Of a DNA stretch of 64,000 nt, positions 50,346 through 61,468 are shown in pieces. The stretch is taken from contig KL647289.1 of the NCBI GenBank assembly GCA_000727475.1, positions 8,440,406 to 8,504,405 on the forward strand, given 5' to 3'. The number at the start of each line of letters is the position of its first letter. Position 1 is the first letter of the stretch. The notes below the pieces were generated by a model. That model searched no databases, was not told where the DNA came from, and saw nothing but the letters and a program-made list of their open reading frames with translations. Both the position numbers and the translations under genes were made by a program. The stretch comes from Sarcocystis neurona (taxonomy: Eukaryota; Apicomplexa; Conoidasida; Eucoccidiorida; Sarcocystidae).

Positions 50346-52500
50346 CTGCTGCGACTCACGAGTGGACTGGTGGAGTATGCGGCTGGCGCGGCTGCTGGCG
50401 CTGCTAGTGCTGCTGCTGGTAGTGCGGCTGCTGCTCCTCCGCTTCCCCCTCAACCGCTCGCTGCTGCTGCTGCGACGGGGACAGCGCGTGCCCTGCTGCT
50501 TGCAGCTGTTTTCCCCCAGCGCATTGTCCCCCGGAGTTTGTTGCAGCAGCGCTTGCTGACGTCGGCTGCAGCGCCTGCCGAGAAGCTGCTGTCTTTGCTG
50601 CTGCTGGAACGGCTGCTGCTGACTTCTCCTGCGCTGCGTCTGCTGCTGGCGACGGCGGCTCCGGCTGCTCTTTTTCATCCTTCGAGTGCGTTCTCGAGAC
50701 TTGTCCCCTTCCTCTTCGACCTCGCGCTGCTCTCCCTGCTCTATTGTCTGCCTTCCTCCACTTCTTCCTCTGCTTCTTCGACGTGCTCTTTTTGTGTCGT
50801 GCCGTCACCAAGGACGCCAGCAGCACCTGCGGCTGCCTCAGCAGCGCTGCTCTCTCCTGGCATGCTGTCCGACGGCGCCTCCGCTATCACTCTTTCCTCT
50901 GCCGTAGGGGTCGCTGGCATCCCGCAGCGACAGCAGCAATTCCCGTCGTGCAGCAGCGACAGCGCAAGCAGCAGGCGACTGTCAAGCGCGTCCGCCTGCG
51001 GTTTGCAGCAGCAGCAGCAGCAACGACAGCAACAGCAGCACGGGCCGCAGCAGCAGCAGCGGCAGGAGGCAGAGCAGCAGCAGCAGCAGGGGCCACAGCA
51101 GCTGCAGCTCTCGCCCGCCTTACGACAGCGCGTGACTGGCGCACGTTCCCGCATCATTGGGCGAGCGTTTCACCGGAAGACGCCTCCCGTTGTTCTTGCC
51201 CTCTGTGCACGTGTAGCAGCGCAGTGCCTTTTTTCTGCTGCAAGTGCTGCTGCTGCAGCTGCTGCTGCCGACGCCGCGGTTTCTTTTGCTGCGGCGGCTG
51301 CGGATGCTTCTGTTGGAGCTGCGCCTCGGCGCCGGGGGTTCCTGCGGTCGGTGAAGTCAACGGAGCGTGTACCAGAGGCAGAATTCGCAGCTGCAGGAGT
51401 CGCGGGTCGCAGAGCAGCAAAAGCAGGAGAATTCACCGTTGTCGCGCAGTACTTCGGTGCAGCAGCAGCAGAGCTGCGGGGCGCCTTCCTGGAAGCAGAG
51501 AAGTGTGAAGGAAGAGGAGATGCATGCGTTTCGTTTTGCTTTTCTCTCGACTGGGGACTGCTGCTGCGTTGTCTTTCGCAGTGGAATAGTCGCGCCCCCG
51601 CGGCACTTGCTCTCTTTCTTCTTGAAGAACAAATGAGCGGCACGCATCACAGCAGCAGTAGCTCACAGCAACTGCAGCGCTGCAGCAGTGCGCAGAAGCT
51701 GCCATGCGCTGCTGCTGGTTTCGCAGCTGCAGGACGGGGCGCGGGGCAGATGAAGAGCGGTGGCGCGTCCTCTGAAGCAGCAGAGGAAGAGGAGAAAGAA
51801 CGACTGGTTTCCTTGCAGCAGCAGCAGCAGCGCGTGCCGGCAGCAGGCAGCGGTGAAAGCAGCCCCGGAGAGCAGCAGCTCTCGGGGTTGCAGCTGCTGC
51901 GGCGCGATCGGTCTTTTCTAGCAGCAGCAGGGCCTGCAGGCGCCGCCGCCGAAGAAGAAGAGGAACAAGAAGAGGAGCGAGAGGAAAAGAAGAGGCAACA
52001 GCAGGAGCAGCAGGCGCGGCAGCCGCAGACGCCTCCTCCGTCACAGCTGCTGCTGTCGGACACAGCAGCAAAGCCGCTGCGTCCGCTCAAGTGGGTAGAA
52101 GCTGCTGCTGCTGCTGCGGCTTCCGTGCCAACTGCCGCGGTCAGTCATTCACACTCCGCCCAGCTGCTTCGGCCGCACAGCAGCAGCAGCAGAAAAAGCA
52201 GCCACGATGACTCTGCGCGAGCTGCTGCTGCGGCTCTCATCCCTGCGCCGCTGCTTCCTGCTGCTGCTGCTGGTGCTAGTGCTCCTCCTCCTCCGTCCGA
52301 GCGGCTGCGGCAGCAGACGCGCAGCGTCGTCGCAGCATCAGCAGCAGCCGGAGACAGAAGAGGAGGAGGGGCAGGAAGCAGCAGCAGCAACTCAGGCAAC
52401 AATGCTGCGCAACAGCAGAAGGAAGAAGGAAGTTTTGAAGCAGATGCGCAGAGCGACTCACGCAGCGATGCCGATCGAACACTCGAAGAAAAACTCGGAG
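50346..52500 (+). CDS. Plus-strand split gene, large 5' exon (718 codons)
   Basis: Acceptor TGCTTGTTCAG before 50346 and donor CTCGGAG/GTACAG at 52500, exit phase 1. No ATG in this frame precedes the helical N-terminal part, so a start exon probably lies upstream. Helical Leu-rich blocks (RLLLTSPALRLLLATAAPAA, LVPFLFDLALLSLLYCLPSS) are followed by Gln runs, then a complex segment (LSPALRQRVTGARSRIIGRA, GEFTVVAQYFGAAAAELRGA, CFSLDWGLLLRCLSQWNSR), then Ser/Gln/Glu/Ala-rich tracts. The middle could be an alpha-helical repeat (HEAT-like) fold; that is a guess from composition. Function unknown. Confidence 0.75.
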
Positions 52501-53270
52501 GTACAGCACCATATACATTTCATACGTGTATTTATTGATATGTGGTACACATATGTTTGTTGTATATATATATATCTGTTATACATATGTATTATAACTA
52601 TATATGGTAAAATGTTGTACATACATTTTATATACGTTACACGCATCTATTACATATATATACGTTATACATGTATATGTTTTATATATATATATATATA
52701 TATACTGCATACGTGTGTAATGTTTTACATATGTGTATATATATAGTGTGTATGTTGTATGCGTACATGCTGGATAGGGAAGTCTATCAAAAGGGCATTG
52801 CAACTTGATGTTGCCGATGTGGTAAAGGGTGTGTCGCTGCGTCTCTGTGTGTGTGTTTGTGGCTTGGACGTCAGTTTGTTCGTTTTAGGTGAACCTGCTG
52901 TTTCTTTGTAGGCCGTACGTCCACACTTGCGTCATATCTCGTATGAACATACATATGTGTAGGGACGCGGACGTGAAGACAAGAAGTTTTTCTCATTTCT
53001 CTCCCGTAAGGAGGGTTGTGTACATGGATGGTCATCCAAGCGCAGGAGTTTTGCAGAGGAAACGCACAACACGTGCGTCACCATATATTTATGATATATG
53101 TGCATGCGCATGCACGTCCGGACGTACTCGCGGTGCATGCGCCCTCGTGTGTGTATGTGTATAATATGTGTACGTTAGGCATTTTTCATTTTGCGCATAC
53201 TGTGTTCGTAGACGTGCTCCTTCGCGTATATCTTTCGCCGACGTAAGCGAGAGGGGAGGGGGCGTGCGCG
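52501..53270 (+). other. Plus-gene intron with TA microsatellite
   Basis: TA-rich to about 52,750, then mostly unique sequence. The plus frame 53,168-53,596 opens only through the following CTG array. Confidence 0.5.
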
Positions 53271-53274
53271 CTTG

Positions 53275-53600
53275 TCGCTGGCTTTTTGCCTCTGTTGCTG
53301 CTGGAGTTGCTTCTGCTGCTGCTGGCGCTGCTTCTGCTGCTGCTGCTGGAATTGCTTCTGCTGCCATTGCTGGTGCTGCTTCTGCTGCTGCTGGCGCTGC
53401 TTCGGCTGCTGCTGCTGGCGCAGCAGCTGCTGCTGCTGGCGCTGCTGCTGCTGCTGCTGGCGCTGCTTCTGCTGCTGCTGGCGTTGCTTCTGGTGCTGCT
53501 GCTGGTGCTGCTGCTGCTGTTGCTGCTGGTGCTGCTGCTGCTGTTGCTGCTGGTGCAGCAGCAGCTGCTGCTGGTAGTGCTGCCGCTGCTGTATGAGCTG
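53275..53600. repeat. CTG array of 320 bases
   Basis: Interrupted (CTG)n with GGCGCTG and GGTGCTG variants; open on both strands as poly-Ala, poly-Leu, poly-Cys or poly-Ser. No splice boundary fixes its frame, so I do not call it coding. Confidence 0.75.
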
Positions 53601-53681
53601 CGCAGCATCTGTTTGCTTGAATCTTCCAACTCGACAACGCTACGCGTTTGTGCCAGCACTCCTACGAGTGTCATGAGACAG

Positions 53682-53723
53682 AGGCAGAAGGAGGAAGAGA
53701 CAGGCTTTGTGTGGAGGCGGGAA
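53682..53723 (+). CDS. Plus-strand gene, possible 42-base exon
   Basis: Acceptor CATGAGACAG before 53682 and donor GGGAA/GTACGT at 53723. The length keeps phase 1 to phase 1, so it can be present or absent without changing the frame between 52500 and 54177. It reads AEGGRDRLCVEAG; another frame reads RQKEEETGFVWRRE. Tentative. Confidence 0.35.
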
Positions 53724-54176
53724 GTACGTACGACGAGTACAGCAGTTCCCGCGGGTGTGCGCAGTCGTGGGCATCCACTCCCAACTCTGTGTCTCCGTCT
53801 CTCTGTCTGTGTGTCTCTCCCCCTCTGTGTGTGTGTGTGTCTCCGTCTCCGTACGTGTGTATCTGTCTCTGTGTCCGTGTGTACGTGTATGGGTCTGCAG
53901 CCGCCCTGTCCTCCCGTGCGTACTGCTGCTCTTTATCTTTTTCTACTACCGAGGCGCCTCCCTCTTACCAGCTCTCATGGGTCGCTGGATGAAACTTACA
54001 TGTCTGTGTCCCGCCTTGCGGAACACGCGTGTGGGCAGCGCTGCAGGCAAGAAGGGCAGCAGCTGGAGCAGGTGCTGTCGCTGCTGCTGAGAGAAAAGAC
54101 ACACACGCGCGGAGGCCCGCCCGCCGGCCCGCCCGCCGTTGACTTGTGTTTCGTTGTGGACGCTTCTCTTGCGCAG

Positions 54177-54379
54177 CGGGTTTATCGGCAGCAGAACTTC
54201 TGCTCGAGATGCTGCGGCAAGAAGACGAGCAGCAGCAGCAGCGCAGCAGCGGCGAAGAGATGCAGTCCCTACTTGCCGGTTGCGCCTCCGTCTGCAGCAG
54301 GAAGCAAGCAGCTCTTCGCGAGGAAGCAGCCAAAGCCGTCGACGAGGCCCGTATGGAAGACTTCTCGACCATCTCTAAG
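54177..54379 (+). CDS. Plus-strand gene, coiled-coil exon
   Basis: Strong acceptor GCTTCTCTTGCGCAG before 54177 and consensus donor TCTAAG/GTAAGA at 54379. Two bases plus 67 codons: enters from phase 1, leaves phase 0. It encodes AELLLEMLRQEDEQQQQRSS, EMQSLLAGCASVCSRKQAAL, REEAAKAVDEARMEDFSTIS and K. It clearly establishes plus-strand transcription on this side of the window. Confidence 0.88.
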
Positions 54380-54769
54380 GTAAGACTGGACTTTCTCTTC
54401 TTCTTTTCCTTCTCCCTTCATCTTCACCTTCTTCCTTTTCCGCTTCTTCTTATTCTCCCTCCTCCGCGGAGCTGCCTTTCCTGCTGCGCGCGGCTCCGGT
54501 GGGGTGCTGCTGCTGCTGCTGCCTCGGTCTTCTCTGTCCTCTGCCTGGGCTTCTGGAGCGAAGAATCTTCCCTGAGCTGGTGTGTATGTATTTTCGTGTC
54601 TCTCTCCTTGTAGGGTGTGTCCCGGGCTCTTGTACAGCCTTGTGTTTAACTGACTTTAAACTGCTGCTGGTGGAAGACACGCGCACCCCACCGCATAGAC
54701 GCGCACATGTTTGTGGGTGGGCGTCCCCCTCGGCCTCCCATCGGCGGCGCCGACGAAAAGAAGGCGCAC

Positions 54770-55110
54770 ATGAATCACACATGAGAGAGTTCTGCTGTTC
54801 TGCTTCGCAAGGAAGGATGACGCATGGATTGCTGTTGATCAGCTCAGACATCTCCTGCTTTTTCTCCCTACAAAACGGTTCACGTGTCTGTAAACCATTT
54901 CTATACATATACGTGTATTGTGGCAGGTGTATCTACGTGTCTACACATGTGCTTCTCTATGTGGATACGGGTGCATAAATGGAAGTATGCATGTACAGAG
55001 TTCCGCAGTTCTTCTTCGCAAGGAAAGATGACGCCTGAATTGCTGTTGTCCAGCCCAGTCGTTTCTTCTCTTCTTCCTCCCTACAAAACGGTCTACGCCC
55101 GTCGCCGCAT
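54770..55110. repeat. ~220-base tandem duplication
   Basis: The segment with CTTCGCAAGGA-GATGACGC-T-GATTGCTGTTG and TCTCCCTACAAAACGG (54,790-54,880) recurs at 55,002-55,094 with about 20% differences, in the intron after 54379. Confidence 0.75.
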
Positions 55111-55199
55111 GTTTGCTGCTTATCCTCTCCACAGAGACGCGTCACGATATTTGCTACTGGTAGACAAATACATAGAGATGGACGCGTGTATACATATAT

Positions 55200-55880
55200 A
55201 TATATATGTATATGTATGTGTATATGTACGTGTGCCTGCTGCTCTTAATAGGTGCAGTAGGGACGTCTGTAGGGGAATCTATAGACAGAGAGAGAAAGAG
55301 TTGAAGATAACAGATACACATACATATATATATATGTGTATACCTACGTGTACTTGAATCTATGTATTTATACGTATACATGTATGTGCATCTTGTGGTG
55401 GTATACTTGTAATGCATGCGCTTGTATGTGATTCTGTAGACAGGGAGAGAAAGAGGTGCAGATAACAGATACACACACACGTATATATGTACTGAGATCT
55501 AAGTATATATATATATATATATTAGATATGTACACGTATATGTATATATATATATATGTGCATGCTGCTGTATAATTGCTATATATACGTCTGTGTATGA
55601 CTCTGTAGAGAGGGAGAGATGTAGCTGCAGATAATAGATACATATATATATATATATATAATTTGAACCTATACATAAAAGTATAAATATATATATATGC
55701 TTGCTGCTGTGAAACTCGAATATAGTCGTGTGTATTGGCATGTGTAGGGAGGGAAAGACGTAGATAAGAGATAGACGTACGCATATGTATGTACTGGGGT
55801 CTAAGTGTATACACATATATATATGTATATATGCCATGCTGCTGTCACGTCTGTGTATGATTCTGTAGAGAGGTAGAGAA
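55200..55880. repeat. ~140-base tandem array, about five units
   Basis: Units contain TGCTGCT - CGTCTGTGTATGA(T/C)TCTGTAGA - GAGAGA - GCAGATAA(C/T)AGATACA - TA run, near 55,235, 55,400, 55,565, 55,690 and 55,835. Intron of the plus gene. Confidence 0.75.
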
Positions 55881-56239
55881 GTATCTGCAGCGGAGTTGAT
55901 GGTTGAAGTCGCTTCGTAAAAGAGAATTTGCGGGTCACTTCCTTTTCTTCACATGGCAGTCTCTCTATCTGCTATTAATCCACACATACACACATATATA
56001 TATATATATGTCTATCTTCCTGCAAATGTTTCTCTGTCTACAACCACGTATTGACAAGCGTCTGTTGTAGTTAAAGAGAAGCATCACATATATATATGTG
56101 TCGATGTACGTATATATATGTGTATATGTGTACGCATTTCTTGCTCTCACACCGCTGTAGAGTCACGTTGGTGGCCGTGTTTACTGTAACTGCAGAAGCA
56201 CGCACATATTTAGGTGTGTATACCTATGGATGTACGCTT

Positions 56240-57110
56240 GGGTGGGACATAAATATATATGTATTTATCTGTTTAATATAAATGTGTACCTGTGTATGCA
56301 TCTATCTATATTCATTACATACTTGTCTATCTATACCTCTATATATATCTCTATATCTGTGTATATCGAGGTATATCTATCTCTGTCTATATCTATCTAT
56401 TTATACCTATGTATATCAATCTGTATCTACATATCTATGTATATGTGTAGTGATCTATATCTATCTACTTATCTATATATATGTATGTATCTGCATATAT
56501 ATATATCTGTCTATGTCTCTATATTCTATATATATATATATGTATATTTGTATCTGTCTGTATCTATCCATTTACATCTATTTTTCTATCTCATATATAT
56601 ACATATATATGTATGTAAATCTCTATGTCTCTCTCTCTATATATATATATGTACAGATATATACCAGTTTATGTCTCTCTATATTTATCTATCACTATCT
56701 GTATTTATCTGCCTAATTCTCTATTTCTCTACCTCTATCTACTGTCGCTGTCTGTATCTATCTATTTATATCTATACCTCTCTCTATATATGTATGCGTC
56801 GCTACTCAAGGGTGCGTAGACCCGTGTTTTTTGTATACGAGTTACAGCAGCATAGAAGAGGGGGCTTCAATGCCCAAATTTTTTCTGCGCAGACACATCC
56901 AACGATCCGTCTCTTCTTTGTCGTAGTCGACTTGTACATATAAACGGATCACCAACAAAAATCTATCTTCGTCCATTTATATCTAAAGCTGTTTATCTCT
57001 ATCTGTATTTATATATCTGTATCAATTTACCTATAAGCGTGTCTCACTACCTGTATCTGCCGTGTTCATATCTATATCTATGTATACCTGTCCGTACCTA
57101 TATCTATCAC
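56240..57110. repeat. (TATC/TCTA)n field
   Basis: Imperfect CTATCTAT array, interrupted at 56.8-56.95 kb by unique sequence (minus exon candidate) and resuming to 57.11 kb. Its orientation is opposite to the GATA fields at 19-27 kb. Confidence 0.8.
56842..56930 (-). CDS. Minus-strand candidate terminal exon inside the plus gene
   Basis: Reading from an acceptor TATGTACAAG before 56930, two bases then 28 codons to TAA at 56842: DYDKEETDRWMCLRRKNLGI then EAPSSMLL. It joins in phase to the minus-strand candidate 57181-57342. The plus strand is also open here (GFNAQIFSAQTHPTIRLFFV), so strand is uncertain, but the charged minus product looks more like protein. Confidence 0.38.
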
Positions 57111-57180
57111 TATATATCTATATATACGTATATATATACATATCTTATATATATATATGTATATACGTATAGATATTTAC

Positions 57181-57342
57181 CAGTCGCGAGGCGGTTTCTT
57201 CTATGTTGATGAATACCCATCGCCGTAGGAGAGCGTTGCGAGGACGGGGGCGGAGACGGAGACACGCGTCTCCCAAGCGCAGCACATCTCTGTGTGTTGC
57301 TGCCGCCGCCCTCTCCTTCGCATGCAGGGCAATCAAATTTCT
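57181..57342 (-). CDS. Minus-strand candidate exon inside the plus gene
   Basis: Acceptor CTCTTGTGCAG before 57342 and donor GACTG/GTAAAT at 57181, 162 bases. In the phase that joins the 56842-56930 exon it reads KFDCPACEGEGGGSNTQRC, then a Ser/Pro-rich part and AMGIHQHRRNRLAT. Another frame is also open (NLIALHAKERAAAATHRDVL). On the plus strand an acceptor ATTTACCAG at 57180 would give SRGGFFYVDEYPSP, so a plus exon is a live alternative. It is flanked by TA microsatellite on both sides. Confidence 0.42.
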
Positions 57343-57429
57343 CTGCACAAGAGTCTTTGCCCATATATACATATATATGCATCTCTGTATACAATCTGAT
57401 ATATATATAGGAGCCATTTATATATGTGT

Positions 57430-58010
57430 CTACCCAATGTGATGTCTTATCTATACATATCTCTCTCTATATATAAAGACTTGATATCATATATATATGT
57501 CTGTGCATGGAGTCATCTATAGACATCTTATGTATAAAGACATACAAAGTCCTGACACGTATGTATGTGCATGTTTGTGTGTATACAATGTGAGTTATTT
57601 ATCTCCCTATACATATATAGACATATATACACACCAGATATATGCATATATGTATGTATATCTGTTTATACGACCTGGTATATATTATATATATACCTGT
57701 ATGTACAAAGACCTATATGTCTGTGTATACAGTGCGACGTATACATATGTATATAAAGACTTGTTATATGCATACACATATTTTATGCCTGTATGTGCAG
57801 TCTGATATCTGTATATCTATCGATCCGCATATATATATATAAGGACCCCATATACATGCACATATACGTATGTATATCTGTACGTGTATTTGTATGCAGT
57901 GTGATGTATCTATAAATAGGTGTCTATCTATTCATATAAATATGTCCATATATATATATGTCTGTGTGTACAGTATCAAATATATACATATACATACGTG
58001 TATGTATGAT
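57430..58010. repeat. Diverged tandem units with CAGT(G/C)TGA - TATATGTCTGTGTGTA
   Basis: Recurring order TATAAAGAC - unique - GTATGT(A/C)TGTGTGTATACAGT-TGA between TA runs, at least five imperfect copies. Confidence 0.55.
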
Positions 58011-58154
58011 AATTTACTGTGGAGTAGACGCGACAGCTTGTGCTAAGGCAGTGTTGCTGGAGGGGGAGGAGACGGCGCGTCGTTTTTGTTTTTGTAGTTT
58101 GAGTGCCCTTTGCTGCTTCTCCTCCGTCGTCTTCTCCACGTGCCCCTGCAGCAG

Positions 58155-58255
58155 GGGAATCCGAAGAGGACGTGGATGACTACTTCTACGTCTTCCGTTT
58201 TTCAAAGAAGTCCTCTTCATACCAAGAGCCTGCCACGCCCAAGAAACACATGCGC
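58155..58255 (+). CDS. Plus-strand gene, acidic-then-basic exon
   Basis: Acceptor CCCTGCAGCAG before 58155 (preceded by a CT-rich tract) and donor ATGCGC/GTATAT at 58255, exit phase 0 matching the exon at 59227. It encodes ESEEDVDDYFYVFRFSKKSS then SYQEPATPKKHMR. Entry needs phase 1, whereas 54379 leaves phase 0, so one intermediate exon is missing. Confidence 0.6.
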
Positions 58256-59226
58256 GTATATATTGGTGAATGTGTCCGGGGATGTATAGCTCTCTGCATG
58301 TGCGACATACATACCTGCGTGTGTAGACCCCTATACCCAGTACTTGCGCGTGGGCGCATGCACATGTGTAAATTGACGTGTCTCCACGTTTCCTGCGCGT
58401 GGAGTTTCTCTGCGGCCATCCTTTTGTTTTTATGGGGAAGCCAAAAGAGAGAAAATTAGGCAAATGTCTGTCTCTGTGGCACGCACCAGGAGACAGCAGA
58501 TCTCCGCCAGTTCACGAGACACACAGACACCTGCCGAAGGCGCCTCCCTCCTGCCTTCTCCCCGCCGGTGCTCCTCTCCTGCTGCTGCGGCTCTCCTGCT
58601 GCTGCGGCCCTCATGCTGCGGCCTCTCCTGCTGCGGCCTCTCCTGCTGCGGCCTCTTTCGTGCTGCGGCGGCCCTCCTGTCGCTGCTGCAGCACTCCTGT
58701 TGCTGCTGCTGCTGCTGCTCACGCATTTGTCTGTCGCTCTGTACCTCTCTGTGTGTACGTCTGGCTACCTAAATGAAGTACAGACGTAGTTGTTGACACG
58801 TTCGAAGAGGCTCCTCCTAGCCGCTGCCGCTGCTCACCCCTGCTGCTGCTAATTGCTGCTGCTGCTAACCGCTGCTGCTGCTAACCGCTGCTGCTGCTAA
58901 CCGCTGCTGCTGCTAACCGCTGCTGCTGACTTCACCGGTGTACGACTGCTGGTGCTGATGGCTGCTGCGGGTGGTGGGCTGCTGCAACGTCCTCTGGTGC
59001 TGCTTTGTCTGCGCCGCTGTTGCCGCATGTCCTGCGCTGCTGCTGCTTCTCCTGCGTCGCTGCTGCCTGTGCTCCACTCGTGCTTCCCAGCTGCTGCTGC
59101 TGCTGCCTCCGCTGCTGTGCTGATGCTGGTATTCGCTGCATTGCTTCTGCTTCTCCTGCGCCGCTGCTTCTGCTGCACTGCTGCCTCGCTGCTGCTTCTG
59201 CGGCTGCTGCGTCGCTGCCGGTATAG
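58256..59226. repeat. CTG-rich intron with two 15-base arrays
   Basis: At about 58,615-58,655 CTCCTGCTGCGGCCT repeats about three times. At about 58,845-58,925 GCTGCTGCTGCTAACC-type units repeat about five times. The rest is interrupted CTG. Some plus frames (for example SSRDTQTPAEGASLLPSP near 58.5 kb) may be coding. Confidence 0.7.
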
Positions 59227-59608
59227 GTGCTGGATCAGCTGAGCGGCAGCCTGGACGCTTTCCACGAGAGCCAGAGCCGGACGCAGACGCAGCAGCTGCA
59301 GCAGGAACACGAAGAGGCAGTCAGAAGAAAAAGGCAAAAGGAGAAAGAAGAAGAAGAGGCGCAGCAGCGCAGAAGAAAAAAGCAACAGGAAGAAGAAGAG
59401 ATGCAGCAGCGCCGGCGTCGTGCAGAGCGTGAGCTGCAGGAGCAGCAGCAGGAGCAGCTGAGAAAGCAGCAGCAGCTGCAGCGTCAGAGGGAAGAGGAGG
59501 AGAGAGAGAAGCAACAGCAGGCAGCTACAGCTGCTGCTGTTGCTGCTTCCAGCACCGCTGTCTCATCATCGCGACCTGCTACAGCGACTTCTGCCAAAAA
59601 GAAGAAGC
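59227..59608 (+). CDS. Plus-strand gene, highly charged coiled-coil exon
   Basis: Acceptor GCCGGTATAG before 59227, donor GAAGC/GTGAGT at 59608; phase 0 in, phase 1 out. It encodes VLDQLSGSLDAFHESQSRTQ, then a long Arg/Lys/Glu/Gln coil ([40 protein letters not shown]) and ends TSAKKKK. This is a typical single-alpha-helix or coiled-coil segment, rich in E and R with regular spacing. The minus frame (Leu/Ala) is a shadow. Confidence 0.87.
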
Positions 59609-60449
59609 GTGAGTCGCCCTATTCTCTCGTCTTTCTTTTCTCTTCTTCTCTTCTCAGGAGTCACCCACAAACTTTGGAACTTTACAAACATTACGTTTAA
59701 CTGCCTCTCCCTACTAACCATATATATATATATGTATGTATATGCATGTATGTATATATATATGTGTATGTGTATGCATACACCCCCTTTTGATATATTG
59801 TACAAGTAGATTCGTGTGATGTGCCTGGCCGTGTCTGTATGTATCTATACGTATGGATATATGTATGTGTGTATATATGTATGTGTATACGTGTGTGTAT
59901 GTATATGTATGTATATACGCATGCGTTTTATATATGTATGTATGTACATGTACGTCTGTATATATGTAGGTATACACATGTATGTGTGTACGTGTATGTA
60001 TCTGTTTGTACACTTATGTATCTATACGTATGTATGTATGTTTGTATGCATGTATACTGACGTGTGTACGTATATGGGTGTGTAGGTGTGTATACGTATG
60101 TGTATGTACGTATATGTATGTATATGTAGGTATACATATATATCGATGTATATCGATGTATGTACGTATATATGTATGTATGTATACTGGGTGCCGATAT
60201 ATTGAAAGTAGCTGTGTGTGTATGTGTGTGTCGCTATGTCTGTCAAGATATCAATGTGTATTTCTCTGCCGGAGCTGCATACGTATATTTGTCTCTGCGT
60301 ATCCACACGTATACACATATATACATGTATATATATATATATATATGTATATGTATCTGCGGACCCGTCTATCTGTCTATGAATATATATATATATATAT
60401 GTGTATCTGCCGACATATATATATATGTGTGTGTGTGTCTGTCTGTCTG

Positions 60450-60482
<33 letters not shown>

Positions 60483-60697
60483 TTGTATATGTGCGTTGCT
60501 GGATATATTTGTGTATGTGTGTAAATATATTTATATATATAATATTCGTATCCGTCTATCTATCTATCTATATATCTATCTATATATTACACATGTGGGC
60601 AGTGCAGATACATACAAACAGACATATGTTTATGATGAATTTTACGTGTACATGCGTTAGATATATGTATGCGTGTGTGTATGGGGCTGGGGAGCAG
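59609..60697. repeat. TATG/TACG microsatellite intron
   Basis: GTATGTATATATGTATG words from 59.72 to 60.60 kb with few interruptions. No exon is seen. Confidence 0.75.
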
Positions 60698-61468
60698 CAG
60701 AGACAGAGCAGCAGCAGCAGCAGCAGGAGATGAAAGAACGTGGAGACGAGGAAGACCGAGGGAAGGAAAGAGAAGGGGAAGCGCGTGAAGACAGCCGCAG
60801 CGGCGGCAGAGGGCTGAGCAGCAGAAAGAAGGAGAGCAGGCGGAAGGAGAAGAGCAGCAGCAACAAAGCGAAGGAGAAGACAGAAGGAAGCAGCACTGCA
60901 GCGCAGCAGCAGACGCAGCACCCGGTCCCCGTCGCCAGTAAAGACGAAGAAAAAGCAGCTGCAAGAGAGCTCGGAAGACGAGACCCCAGGAAGGGCGGGG
61001 GGGCGAGAGATCAAGCAGCAGCAGCAGAAGAAGCGGCGGCTTTTGCAGAGGCAGTGCTGGACTGGGACGTGGTGCAGCAGCAGCAGCAGCGACCGGTGGA
61101 AGAGCTGCCCATCTTTTTCCCGAGTCACGACGCGGGGGAAGGGAAGTCCCGGTACGAACAGCAGCAGCTGCTGGGCAGCGGAAGCAGCAGCGCAGCAGCA
61201 GCCGCAGGGAGCCGGCTGCTGCAGAAGCAGCAGCAGCAGGAGAGACAGCAGCTGGAGCCGCAGCAGAACCGTCCGCCGCAGAAGTCGTCTCAGCAGGAGG
61301 AGAAGAGAAGAAAGGGGCAGCAGGATGGGCAAAAGCAGACGCAGCAGCAGCAAGATCCTGCTGTACTTGGCGCATCCGCTGCTGCTGCTGCACAAGCAGC
61401 TGAACCACCCGGGCGCACACTCACCAGCGCAAGCGGCAGCAGCGATATCTTCGGCTGGAGAACCGCGC
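60698..61468 (+). CDS. Plus-strand gene, Gln/Glu/Lys-rich exon with a complex core
   Basis: Acceptor GGGGAGCAG before 60698 takes two bases (matching phase 1 of 59608); donor ACCGCGC/GTACGG at 61468 leaves phase 1. It encodes EMKERGDEEDRGKEREGEAR, a Ser/Lys/Gln-rich part, then the non-repetitive block EEAAAFAEAVLDWDVVQQQQ, RPVEELPIFFPSHDAGEGKS, more Gln, and ends SASGSSDIFGWRTA. The frame stays open past the donor into Leu/Cys translation of CTG repeats, which I take as intron. Confidence 0.78.

Noticed and set aside
49472..50678. Minus-strand Arg/Thr/Gln-rich frames opposite the first plus exon
   Set aside because: Antisense of the CT-rich leader and CTG repeats; the plus frame has the acceptor, donor and complex segments.
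53089..53637. Minus-strand poly-Ala/Pro frame (182 codons)
   Set aside because: Translation of the CTG array. The plus-strand poly-Ala reading is equally open, so neither is supported.
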